The position numbers and the translations under genes were made by a program. The notes beneath the pieces are model-generated. The model was not told the origin of the DNA. It did not search any database and saw nothing but the letters and a program-made list of their open reading frames with translations. From positions 1 through 12,617 of the forward strand of contig WTXD01000316.1 in assembly GCA_022496205.1 (NCBI GenBank): 12,617 bases of DNA, in the 5' to 3' direction. Shown here piece after piece: positions 1 through 8,405 of the stretch. Each line of letters starts with the position of its first letter. The stretch's first letter is position 1. This DNA comes from Gloeopeniophorella convolvens (lineage: Eukaryota; Basidiomycota; Agaricomycetes; Russulales).

Positions 1-49
1 TGCCCGCATTCCCGCCCGCTTACTCACCCAGCCACCAAACACTGCACAG

Positions 50-339
50 AAATGGCTGCACTTCGCCATCTACATAGGCGCGATCGCGACGACGCTGCTG
101 AATTTCGTCCCGCCGGGCGACTCGCACGGGCTGCTGAGCGCGGCGCTCTTCACGATCGCGGCGCTGCTCGCGATCGTCTACTCGGCTGTGATCTTCGTCT
201 ACCGCGCGCTGCAGCTGCGCCGGCGCCGCGCCGAGGGCATCTACTACGACAAGTACGGCCCGACGGTGCTCTGCGCGGTGCTGCTCGTCGCGCTGCTGAC
301 GAACGTCACCTGCGGCTGTCCGAGATGGCGGAGGAGTGA
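50..339 (+). CDS. VTC-complex-like (DUF202) membrane protein, last exon, frameshifted
   Basis: This is the 3' exon of a gene that starts left of the window. An AG acceptor lies at 48-49, and the exon reads KWLHFAIYIGAIATTLLNF onward with three hydrophobic helices (about 53-109, 137-210 and 260-311). Between helices 2 and 3 is a basic loop with RRRRAEG followed by YYDKYGPTVLC. This is the layout of the VTC/DUF202 domain of Vtc1 and of the C-termini of Vtc2-4, subunits of the vacuolar polyphosphate polymerase complex. Only this domain is visible, so which paralogue it is cannot be settled. Near 310 the frame slips: the conserved frame passes into unrelated residues, while the next frame supplies a fitting end (LRLSEMAEE, stop at 337-339). 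One missing base around 309-313 explains both. Family assignment is fairly firm; the break is seen directly, its cause is inferred. Confidence 0.8.
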
Positions 340-1442
340 AGCCTGGATCGCGCCGCATTTTCTGTCTCTTTCCTGTCTTGCAGCTGGACTTTGCCGTTCT
401 TTTCTTTGGTTCTTGCGGTGTCTGTGTCTCAACATTGTGTGCACGCCAATAATTCCTATCGCATTCGTGGACCCCATCGCGTATTTAGAGATGTAGTTTC
501 ATTCCTAATCTTTCCCCACCTATCTCTTTCACAGCACATGTTATACGCAATTCGTCCCGTCGTCCAGCAATCTATCTCAGTTTTATTTACGTGGCTTTGG
601 TCGGCGAGAGCGATCGCCGGTCGGGAGGAGCAGGCCCAGTGAACGCCAGGTCGCAGAGAGCGCGGAGCTGGAGAGCCGGTTTAGAAGTCTTGTGGCCGCG
701 CGTCCTGTCCTAATACTCATTGTCTGGGGCAAGACCAGGCAAGAGCGACTACGAATATTGATATTTAAACCTCGATAAATCGTACGCTACGAACGACTGA
801 CAGGTGGGATGGGACTGGTACGTACGCGAGGACTAGATACTTACTGTACAGTTGGTGTTGGCGAGATTGCGCCTGATTCAGATGGTCAACCCAATGGCGG
901 TTGTATGTAGTCATCTTGTAGGCTTTCGGACTTGGGCCACTCCCCATGATTCAGCTCGCCCTGCCACGATGGCAACGCTCTTCCATACCTTCTGCAGTCA
1001 ACTTCGTGCCATAGGTCTGAGTCCATCCCGTCATTAGCCCTGTGTAGATGCACCGTCGGGAAAGTGGTCTCAAGAAGGATACTCGCCCCATGGTTCCGCA
1101 CAGTTCTCTCGATCCAGGGTTGCTCACAGACGAGCACTGTGTTTCCGCGGCGAGGCTGCCGCCCGTGAGTTACATCCCGGCTCCCCTGGCTGTGCAGTAT
1201 AACTCATATGCGTGTGTAGGATGTAGATGACGGTGGCCTTGTCTTGTAGTGTTTCATATGGCGCAGGGACATCCCGAGCCAGAGGGCATAGGTTTTGTGC
1301 ATCTAAGACTGATGATGGTGGCTGGTCGACGCCGGTGCGATCCGCCTTTCGATCATAGCCTGATCGTGACGAACGTTCGTCACAACGTCCGGCCGGCGGC
1401 AATCGACCCTTATCCACATGCACGTGCGCCACCTGACATTGC
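340..1442. other. Intergenic region without a convincing gene
   Basis: About 1.1 kb between the VTC-like stop and the first inverted-repeat element. The first 300 bases are pyrimidine-rich and fit a 3' untranslated region. Open frames here are short and overlap on both strands. The only hint of old coding sequence is on the minus strand at about 886-1300, where two neighbouring frames give ordinary-looking protein (for example APYETLQDKATVIYIL and NDGMDSDLWHEVDCRR) and could be joined by a 37-nt GT-AG gap, but I recognise no family. An 18-bp perfect palindrome lies at 1366-1383. I see no tRNA or other RNA gene. Confidence 0.5.
1366..1383. repeat. 18-bp perfect palindrome
   Basis: The sequence GTGACGAACGTTCGTCAC reads the same on both strands and has no spacer. 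It lies in the intergenic region about 60 bp left of the first inverted-repeat element. Such a site could bind a dimeric regulator or be a leftover of a mobile element end. No second copy was noticed in the window, so its role is unknown. Confidence 0.6.
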
Positions 1443-1641
1443 TACAGTCAAACCTGTCATAACCCATACCCATAAAAGCACATTTTCCACCATGATCCTC
1501 AGGGCTTTCGGCCCATGGAGACGCAGGATTGGGCCCACGAGTGCCCCTCAGAACCCATATCCCGCAATAAACCATGACCTGTAATGACCTGCAGTTCCAG
1601 CGTTCGAAAAGGTGGTATGGGTTATGACAGGTTTGACTGTA
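1443..1641. mobile_element. MITE-like element A, about 195 bp, with 26-bp inverted ends and TA flanks
   Basis: Positions 1443-1470 and 1614-1641 are perfect inverted repeats of 28 bases including the flanking TA on each side. The element proper (1445-1639) begins CAGTCAAACC and ends with the complement GGTTTGACTG. The TA on both sides fits the target duplication of Tc1/mariner-family transposition. The 195-bp body holds no coding capacity, so it would be a non-autonomous miniature element moved by a transposase elsewhere. The repeat structure is seen directly; the superfamily is inferred from the TA flanks and the CAGT terminus. Confidence 0.82.
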
Positions 1642-1765
1642 ATATGCTCCCGGTTTCGTAGCCTTCCCTCCGTCCTGCTCGCCAGCCTCGCGCTTGGTGT
1701 CGCACAGATCGGACTGGCGTCGCGTATCGCCGCAGCCGCATCGTCGTTGTCGTATGAGTTGGACA

Positions 1766-2465
1766 TACTATGCTTAACCGGGATATGCACACAAATGTGC
1801 ATATCCCCGTCCTCTTGAGTTTATCCCTCATGGAATCCCTTGAAATTTCGTATATGTATTCTCTGATATGTTTTCTATGTACCCACAGATTTTGAATTTT
1901 TTTTGTTGCGATCTGAGTGTGCCAGGACGAAGCCGAAGTCGAGGCAAAAGTGCCCGCAAGAGGTGCGCTTGTCACGGATTGTCACGCTTGCCGGGATCAT
2001 AGATCCAATCTTATCATGGACCAGAACCCACTGATGCACATTCGCGCAACGCGTCGTTCACGCGCTCCGGTGGCGGAGCTTAAATCTGCTCTGTCACGCT
2101 CAGAGCCCCTCCGGAGGAAAGCCTCTCGCACATAGTAATCTGCCCATGTAAATGACACAGAAAGCGCAGGTATAGTATATATGTATCAGTGTGTTATGTA
2201 CACCAAGTTTCGTGGCATGTAAGCTATTGGTTCTCCTGTTCCTGGAGGATTGATGGCCGTGCACATCAGTGTCCCGGAATCACGATTTTCTGCAGCACCA
2301 TCCAGTCGCTCAATCAACTCCAAACTTGACAACCATGTAGAATATATCAACATATTCATTATATAAAAGATTGAAGAGATTATATGCAGTAATTGTTGTG
2401 CGCGAGGCCGATCTTTCCGAAATGTGCATATCCCAGTCGTGTGCATATCCCGGTTAAGCATAGTA
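1766..2465. mobile_element. MITE-like element B, about 696 bp, with 25-bp inverted ends and TA flanks
   Basis: Positions 1766-1792 and 2439-2465 are perfect 27-base inverted repeats, including a TA at each outer edge. The element proper would be 1768-2463, starting CTATGCTTAACC. The next base outward does not match, which marks the boundary. Inside the ends, a 15-base stretch AAATGTGCATATCCC occurs in the same orientation at 1793-1807 and 2420-2434. Its core is the inverse of GGGATATGCACA in the left terminal repeat, so the left end can fold into a 12-bp hairpin with a 4-nt loop. The interior is AT-rich towards the right and has no credible gene. The element is non-autonomous and TA-targeting by inference. 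Confidence 0.82.
1780..1807. repeat. Perfect hairpin at the left end of element B
   Basis: GGGATATGCACA at 1780-1791 is followed by four bases and then TGTGCATATCCC at 1796-1807, giving a perfect 12-bp stem. The same 12-mer motif recurs at the right end of the element (2423-2434 and 2441-2452), there as two tandem copies in one orientation rather than facing each other. These look like subterminal transposase-binding repeats, by analogy with other DNA transposons. Confidence 0.75.
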
Positions 2466-2639
2466 ATCGGCTGTGGCAAGCGGTCCGCACAGCATACCAG
2501 TACTTTTCAGTTGCAGTGTAGAATCCTGAATGAATTACATGCCCAAACTCCCCCAATGAGTCAGCTGTGGAGTACTATACTTGCAAGAAAGTCCATGGGG
2601 AGTCGCACCGTAGCATAAGGCCAAATTCGAGATGCAGAT

Positions 2640-4788
2640 CTAATCGTCATAACCCAGTTCTTTATTTCTTTTTGCAACCCTTAGCTGCTGTCTCTCCTCG
2701 TCAGTTAGGGCATACCACCCTTCCACTTCATCTTCCAGCTCCGTCTCCCATTTCTCTTCCAGCTCGAGCATCTTCTTGCTCTTCTTCGGCGCTGGGGGTC
2801 GTGGTGGGGGTGGCGGAGGAGTGCGCCGATTGGGATGCAGAGGCGCGATGCGGCGCAGCGCCGACCTGCCCATTTTGACCAGCGGAGAGGCAGAAGCAGC
2901 CGGAGGCGTAGCAGCGAATGGGGAGCCTGTGTGCGATGACGCCCGACGAATAATGTCTTTCATGGTGGAATTACGGTCCATTCGGCCGAGGAAATGGCGC
3001 GGCTTGCCGCCGCCGGGCGTCTCTCTCGATGGGCTCAACTTTGGTGGGTCATCACCCTTGACGAGGGTGCTTGGCTGCACATTCTCCTGCCGAGCCGGTC
3101 AGTGAAGAGGTCCGATTCAGGTAGTGGCTGAGCCTACCTTGAGCGGTACGTGAGGTTCAATAGAACGAGACCTGGATTTCCGGCGCCCGACCCACCCATC
3201 GTCCTCGTCGTCTTCTCGATCCGCAGCGTTTCTTTCGTCGCCGGACTTCCGTTCCATGAAGACATCATCATCCTCAATTTGAGGTTCCAATGCTTTCTGC
3301 TTGCCCTTATCGGCCTTCGACGGAGCTGGTGGCTTATTCGTATTCTTCCGTTTGGGAGCAAGCACCAGCTCATCGTCATCGGATGTTAGTTGGGACATAA
3401 ACACGTCGTCGTCGTCGTCGCCAGCCCGTGGTGCCTTTGCACGGGACGATGACGGCAGGCGATCGTTGTTGCGCTCAGAGATATCTTCCTCCAGACCAGC
3501 GTCGCTGCTCGCCGCAGCTCTGCTCCTGTTCTTCTTCTTGCGCGGAGACATGATGACTACTTCGACGATGCTCTTCTTTGTAGACTTACGTTTGCCCTTT
3601 GTTGGTTTGTCGCTCAAGACATCGTCACTTTTTTTTGTTTTCTTCGGCTTCTTGGGTTTCTTAGCAGGCTTCTCCGCTCCGTACTCGTCGTCACTCTCTG
3701 GCACTTCAAAGTCCAGGTCCTTATCCAGTCCAGCACCAGAGGTGGCAGTGGAAGGCCCTGCAAAGATCGGAGGTGGAGGTGGCGGTGACATGTTGGTCCT
3801 CGTGACGAAGAGACGATTCTCGATTGACGACTCGTCTACTGGCGACTCGAGGCGCGCTGCGCGCTTCCGCTTCTTCTCGCGCATCGGGCTACCCTCAGGT
3901 GACGATCCGGGTACGATCAGTGATTCGTCAAGTGGGGGTTGACGTGGAGGACTTGAGTTGATAATCGTGCTCGCAGGGAAAGGGTCTGAAGGAGGCAAAG
4001 GCAGGCTCGAGCTTGGTATAGGAACCGTCATGGGATCGGACGGCGGATGCAAGTCATATGGAAGCGGTTGGACGGGCTTAACGGGGCGCGGTCTTGGTTT
4101 GGGCTTCGGTTTCTGCACAGGCGGCAAGAGAAGTTCGTCGTCCGTGATGTCAATGACTTCTTCGATGTACTGTACGGGCTGCCTCGCGGCTTTGCGGGAG
4201 CGCATCTTGGTACGCTCGGCGATGTCAAGAGAGAAGTCTTCGATAGCAGGTGCTGGAGGGCTCATGCGAGGTACAGCACGCAGTGGCTCTGAATCTGCCG
4301 CGATGATAGGTTGCGGTGCTCGGTCTGAGATCGGTGTGCGGAGGAGCACAGGGTCGCTGACAGATGTGTTGGCGATGGAATCAGTACCTGAGCGATTGAA
4401 AATGGGTCGCGGACGAGGCCTGGAGCTGGGGCCAGTGGAAGCCTTAGATATATTGGAAACATCTGCTTGAGGGAGAGGCGGGAAAGATGAAATGGCTGAC
4501 ATTGTCTGAGCAGGTATATGACCAGTGGTGTCGACGGTAGAGATGCGTGAAGGCTCCAGAGTCTTATCAATGATAATCGAGGTAAACGCCTGTATGCTAG
4601 ATATGCGATCCTCTGAAGGGGGCACGAGGGCGAGTACGTCAACGACGTGCGCCTAAGCGAGCAAAGTGCGCATGCGCACCCTGAACCTGGAGGATTCCTG
4701 AGGTGGCTGGGCGATGGTTTGGCTCTGACTTGTCCAGCTGGTCCTCCTCCTCGCTGTCCTCAATTATCCAGTCATCGCGCGGACTCAT
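2640..4788 (-). CDS. Large disordered, nuclear-looking protein (hypothetical)
   Basis: Three exons on the minus strand: 4788-4680, 4612-3138 and 3086-2640, stop TAG at 2642-2640, giving 676 residues. Intron 2 (3087-3137, 51 nt, GTAGGC...GGCAG) is clear. Intron 1 (4613-4679, 67 nt) is the best join by phase, branch site and AG; a 34-nt alternative exists. The protein starts MSPRDDWIIEDSEEED and is mostly low-complexity: Ser/Pro-rich, with lysine-rich blocks that look like nuclear localisation signals (AKKPKKPKKTKK, SPRKKKNRSR), acidic runs, and the acidic motif DDDVFM twice. VIDITDDE at about residues 189-196 looks like a SUMO-interacting motif. The last 60 or so residues, after a polyproline run, form a charged, probably helical end (MLELEEKWE to KELGYDD) that looks like the conserved part. 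I do not recognise the family; a chromatin or DNA-damage role is a guess. It shares a 177-bp upstream region with the Vps51 gene. Confidence 0.72.
4666..4679. repeat. 14-bp palindrome at an intron 5' splice site
   Basis: GTGCGCATGCGCAC is a perfect palindrome whose end coincides with the proposed donor (minus strand, starting at 4679) of the first intron of the disordered-protein gene. It could fold in the pre-mRNA and affect use of that donor, but it may be chance in GC-rich DNA. Confidence 0.45.
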
Positions 4789-4965
4789 AATGGTCTGTTG
4801 GTGGTCTTTGAGGTGGTGATGGGGGTGGGACGAGAGCTGGACGGAATTGGCAGGCAGGCAGTCAAGTCGTGGCCTGTCGTGGCGCGTGGTCGCGACGCGT
4901 CCGGGAGCGTCACATGACTCTCCTTCTCTTCCGGAACTCGGCCCCGGCAGGCCGTACTGACCGTC
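4789..4965. promoter_or_regulatory. Shared divergent promoter region
   Basis: The start codons of the disordered nuclear protein gene (4788, minus) and the Vps51 gene (4966, plus) are separated by 177 bp, which must hold both promoters and 5' leaders. It contains no clear TATA box. Co-expression of the two genes is possible but is only an inference from spacing. Confidence 0.5.
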
Positions 4966-5715
4966 ATGTCTGTCCCTTCCACCTCTTCTCCAAGCACACC
5001 GCCCCGACCAAAATCCTCGAACAAAGCTCTTCCGTCACCTTTACGTTCGTCCTCTCCGTCCCAATCTCAACCCTCAAGCGCACAGACATCGGCCACTATC
5101 ACCGCTTCATCCCCGCGGCATGTTGCGAGCCCCGTAGCTTCACCCGGGACGCCTCCTCTGGAGCGCTCAAAGACAAGGGCAAGAGACCTCCTGAGGAAGC
5201 ACTATGGCCTGAATGTTGGACTTCCGACGCCTACCGGCCGTCCCATGGACCCAATGGACCTAGGCGAGCATGCGAGCGTGTTACCGTTTGACGCGACGCT
5301 GACGAAGCCCTAGACTCTCCTGCTTTCGACGCAAAGGCATACTACGACCAACTTATCACTACAGCGTCACTCACGACCCTCTTAAAGAAAGAGAACGAAC
5401 TTTTGACGGGTATGAGAGCGCATATATCAGGACAATTCGCCCTAACCCATCATCTCTCAGAAATGAGACAACTGGATGGCGAACGCCAATCCCTCGTCTA
5501 CAACCACCACCACGAGCTCATTGATGCCACGGACACTATATCGGCTGTGGGTAGATCCCCCGCGACTATCGCGAGGATATCTGACCCTTTTTCACTAGAT
5601 GAGATCAAGGGCCGAATCTCTCGACTCGAACCTCGAGCTCCTCAAGGCCGCTTTTTCTGAGATATCCCGCCTGAGCGCCGAAGTTGCCATCGAGAATCCA
5701 CACTCTTCTGATTGA
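4966..5715 (+). CDS. VPS51: Vps51, GARP/EARP tethering complex subunit (short fungal form)
   Basis: Four exons, 4966-5263, 5314-5409, 5461-5546 and 5599-5715, give 198 residues. After a Ser/Pro-rich N-terminus come the Vps51 hallmarks: RARDLLRKHYGL, then FDAKAYYDQLI, LLKKENELL, RQLDGERQSLVYNHHHELI and a helical end with AESLDSNLELLKAAFSEI. In yeast Vps51 this N-terminal region binds the SNARE Tlg1 and joins Vps52-54 in tethering endosome-derived vesicles at the trans-Golgi. The length is close to that of yeast Vps51 and far shorter than the animal protein, as expected in fungi. Intron 1 (5264-5313) begins with GC rather than GT; only this border keeps the frame and gives MDLDSPAFD across the join. 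Introns 2 (5410-5460) and 3 (5547-5598) are ordinary GT-AG. The stop faces that of the neighbouring minus-strand gene, 94 bp away. Confidence 0.88.
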
Positions 5716-5809
5716 CCTGTACTATGCTAGTGCTATAGCCCGCTCATGTACCAATCCCTCGGGCTATGTGGTGGGCTTCAAGGCGTCCCTTATAATCAAC
5801 CCGAGCTGA

Positions 5810-6933
5810 TTATCTCTTCTTGGTAAAACTGTCTCTCATCAAGCTTGCTTGTGCTCTCAACCCAAAGACTGATTGTCGGAGCCTAGCCCAGCTGGAATCA
5901 GGATCGTTGCTGATTTGCACGATTAGAGGCTCACCTCATCTGCTCGTCGCAGTAGTCACGAATTTCCTGGTAGTGCTTCAAGCGATGCCGTCGGTGCATC
6001 AATGTCAGCATGGCGCATGTCGAGGCCATGGCTACCGGTCGGCCGTGAATGCTTGACTCTGTCGCATAGGATGGATACTTACCAAGAACAATGGCTAGAG
6101 TCGTGGTTGCGTACTGCCACAGCACGACATCGAACGGCTCTTCAGGCGCGTTGGCACATACGTTCTGAAGACAATTGTACTGGCTCCCGTCTTAGACTCT
6201 GCCTATCATTTGAACGATACTGTACTCACCGACCGACAGTCTCGATGGTACTGACATGGCTGCCCGACCGTTCGTAGCGACTCGCACATGTTTGTTGCCG
6301 TGTTGCAAAAGAAGCGTGCCGTCTGGCAATTGTCGCGCGTGATGGTGTTTGTATATCCGACGCCAGCAGCGTCGACGTCGGCATAAGTGCTGACCTCAAA
6401 TACGCAAGGCTGAGTTTCAGACGCGTTGGCGTACCTTGAAGTGGCCGAGGTCAGCACTTTCCTGGAAACAGACAAGGCGGTACGCACGTGCAAAGAGAAC
6501 GCAGACAGATGGAGCCATTGAAATTGTGATAGTCGGCCAACTCTGGAGTGTTTGGGGGCTCGCACTGGTCATCGCGGTTAAATTGACAGGGCTGGCCAAC
6601 TGCCGCGAGTGGGCGACAGGTATCACCCTCGTCCGGGCAAAAGGTCCCCGCGGGGCACAGCGCTGGCGGTGTCTGGCCCATGCGGTAGCCAAACGGATAT
6701 TCTTCACGACGGCATTGACGGGGAACGCATGTCCCATTCGTGGATCCCGAACAGAACGTCTGCGCGTCGCAGTCGCTTTCGAACTTTCGTGTACCAGGAT
6801 CGAGGTGGTTAGCCGTGACTAGGCACGGTTGTCCGATAGCGGACGATGGGCCGGAAGAATCTAGGACGGCGAAGGCTGGGGCGGCCAGCCAGCAAGGTAG
6901 CCAGACAAACGCAACCGTGTCCAAGAGTCGCAT
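5810..6933 (-). CDS. Cysteine-rich type I membrane protein, unrecognised family
   Basis: Five exons on the minus strand: 6933-6488, 6434-6230, 6164-6083, 6031-5935 and 5891-5810, giving 303 residues with all phases consistent. Introns are 53, 65, 51 and 43 nt. Residues 1-22 are a signal peptide ending in AAPAFA. Residues 23-225 hold about 19 cysteines and three N-glycosylation sequons (N66, N139, N152). The motif (I/V)GQPC occurs three times, at 33-37, 112-116 and 205-209; the last two continue as CQFNRDDQC and CQYHRDC, so the ectodomain seems to be built from repeats. A hydrophobic helix at about 228-253 is followed by HRRHR and a basic tail of about 50 residues, so the N-terminus should be outside the cell or in the secretory lumen. 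The first acceptor ends AAG, less usual than CAG, but keeps phase and the cysteine pattern. I cannot name the family; a cell-surface or secretory-pathway role is inferred from topology only. Confidence 0.78.
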
Positions 6934-7148
6934 GCTTGATTCTGTTGCTGGAGCGTAGCTTGCTTGGATGGCATTTTGAATTTAGGTGCTGATTCAATCC
7001 GACGGGCGGAATCAATATACGACAAAGCCTGCTAGTCTCAATGATGAATGACTCGAGCCGAGAGGTCGGTGGTCACCCCGTTGTCATTCAAAGTAGTATG
7101 GAAAGCCGGATACAGGTCTTACATCCTACAACCGACAATGTTACCGAG

Positions 7149-8028
7149 TCAAGCCTTTCTTGGCCTTTCCACCTTGATGCCGTCCAGGAACACGTCCACC
7201 TTTTCATCGTAGAATGCGACAAGGCCCTTGATTTCCGAGCACTCTGGAATTGGCGCGCGGTACCACCACACGAGGCCTTCCTTCTTCCCCGATGGTAGAT
7301 TGACGTCGTAATAATTCGCAATCCCCTGTAGCATGGAGTCAATCCCTGAGCTCGCCAATGAACAGAGGGACGCGTACCTTGTAAGGGCAGCCAGTCGTCA
7401 ACTTGGACTGGGTAAACAAGTCGAGGCGCACGTCGCTCTTGGGTATGTACGTTCGTACGGGAAGACCCGTCTCAAACAAGAGGCGCGGCTTGGTCGTGTT
7501 GGCCACCTCGACACCATCAATCTCGACGCGGACATGGCGTGAGGACTGTTGCACATCCACTCGCTGTGCATTCCGACTGTCAGCCTTAGCCCTAGTCTCA
7601 CCGTCAAATCCACCCACCTTGTAGGGATCCTTGGGGTGATAGTAAAACTCCTCATCCTCTTCCAGCCAAGCATCCGCCTTGTCGAACGTCACCTTGACGA
7701 AGTCCTTCAGGTCCCCTTCGGTGTGAACAATCACAGCAGCTTCTGCCGTGCGGTCCGCCACCGTAAGATCAAAAGTCGTCAACTTGTCACCCTGCTTGGG
7801 GTTGCGCAGGAACTCCTCGGGGACGTCAGACTTGTGAAAGTAGTAGTAGGGAAAGTACGAGTGTTCCCAGCTGCCAGACCCCAGTGAGTCAGAGCCATCG
7901 AGAACGTCACGCCCCACTCACACTAGCTTGGCCTTGCGCGTGTCGACGATATACTCTCCGCCAAACAAGACGCGGACGCGCCTCTGGGCGTTCTCGGTGT
8001 ATCCAGCGGGTGGGAATGGAATGGGCAT
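7149..8028 (-). CDS. Tandem DUF427 domain protein
   Basis: Four exons on the minus strand, 8028-7922, 7870-7618, 7563-7378 and 7325-7149, give 240 residues; introns are 51, 54 and 52 nt. Two DUF427 (PF04248) units can be followed. The first half has RVRVLFGGEYIVDTRKAKLVW and then FPYYYFHKSDV. The second has RHVRVEIDGVEVANT, RLLFETGLPVRTYIPKSDV, CPYKG, an NYYDVNLPSG strand, LVWWYR, and ends CSEIKGLVAFYDEKVDVFLDG. The two halves are diverged repeats, as in many fungal and bacterial members. No enzymatic role is firmly known for the family. The start at 8028 is the first ATG and is followed by MPIPFPPAGYTENAQRRVRV. The gene lies head-to-tail behind the cysteine-rich gene, with 215 bp between. 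Confidence 0.87.
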
Positions 8029-8287
8029 CTTGTGAGAGAGACTTGCGACAGAGCGCACTGGGATCAGTTGCGCCAGGCGGTGGCTGCCTTTAAGCATGCC
8101 GTCCCCGAGAATAAACCCGGTATGGCTTATCCATCGTAGGCTTCCGTGACGAACGATTGGTCATAAGACAGGAGAGTGCTGAGAAATGCAGGAGGGAGCG
8201 GCGCAGCACCAACTTCGGATTCGGCGTCTCTCCACTCAAAATGCGATTTCTGCACGTCCTAGGGCAGTATAAGCATAATTTCAACAT

Positions 8288-8405
8288 GCATTAATGGGTA
8301 GTGGTAACCTGGGTCGTTGCCACTTTATGGGTCACGTGACCGCGTAGTCACTACCCTAATAGTACTAACTTCGACCCGCCCTGGGTTCGATTCCCAGTTA
8401 ATGCA
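8288..8405 (+). tRNA. tRNA-Gly (GCC) with a 48-nt intron
   Basis: The acceptor arms GCATTAA (8288-8294) and TTAATGC (8398-8404) pair perfectly, with A73 at 8405. The T arm CTGGG-TTCGATT-CCCAG (8381-8397) is canonical and contains a full B box. The D arm carries the AGTGGTA loop typical of eukaryotic tRNA-Gly. The anticodon stem GGTCG (8312-8316) pairs with CGACC (8372-8376). The loop TTGCCA-T has the GCC anticodon at 8319-8321, and an intron occupies 8323-8370, one base 3' of the anticodon, the standard position for eukaryotic nuclear tRNA introns. The spliced RNA would be 70 nt. The D stem is one pair shorter than usual. A T5 run at 8410-8414 is a Pol III terminator. Confidence 0.85.
8384..8394 (+). 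promoter_or_regulatory. Pol III internal B box of the tRNA gene
   Basis: GGTTCGATTCC matches the B-box consensus GGTTCGANTCC bound by TFIIIC. The A-box-like TGGGTAGTGG lies at 8295-8304; the two are held apart by the intron. Confidence 0.75.

Noticed and set aside
300..339. Programmed ribosomal frameshift in the VTC-like gene
   Set aside because: No slippery heptamer or fitting structure is seen, and the same kind of break occurs twice in an unrelated gene, so a sequence error is simpler.
3402..3420. CGT trinucleotide run
   Set aside because: It encodes an aspartate run in the disordered protein; a short microsatellite of this kind is ordinary in acidic low-complexity regions.
3301..3942. 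213-residue open frame on the plus strand
   Set aside because: It is antisense to the long exon of the minus-strand gene, and its Ser/Phe/Leu-rich, low-complexity sequence simply mirrors the Asp/Lys/Ser codons on the other strand.
3117..4625. Reading the long minus-strand frame as a gene of its own starting at 4625
   Set aside because: The start codon there would be GTG and the frame has no proper beginning; an upstream ATG exon at 4788-4680 and a downstream exon join to it in phase.
4785..5024. Minus-strand open frame covering the Vps51 start
   Set aside because: It is antisense to the Vps51 first exon and shows no family features.
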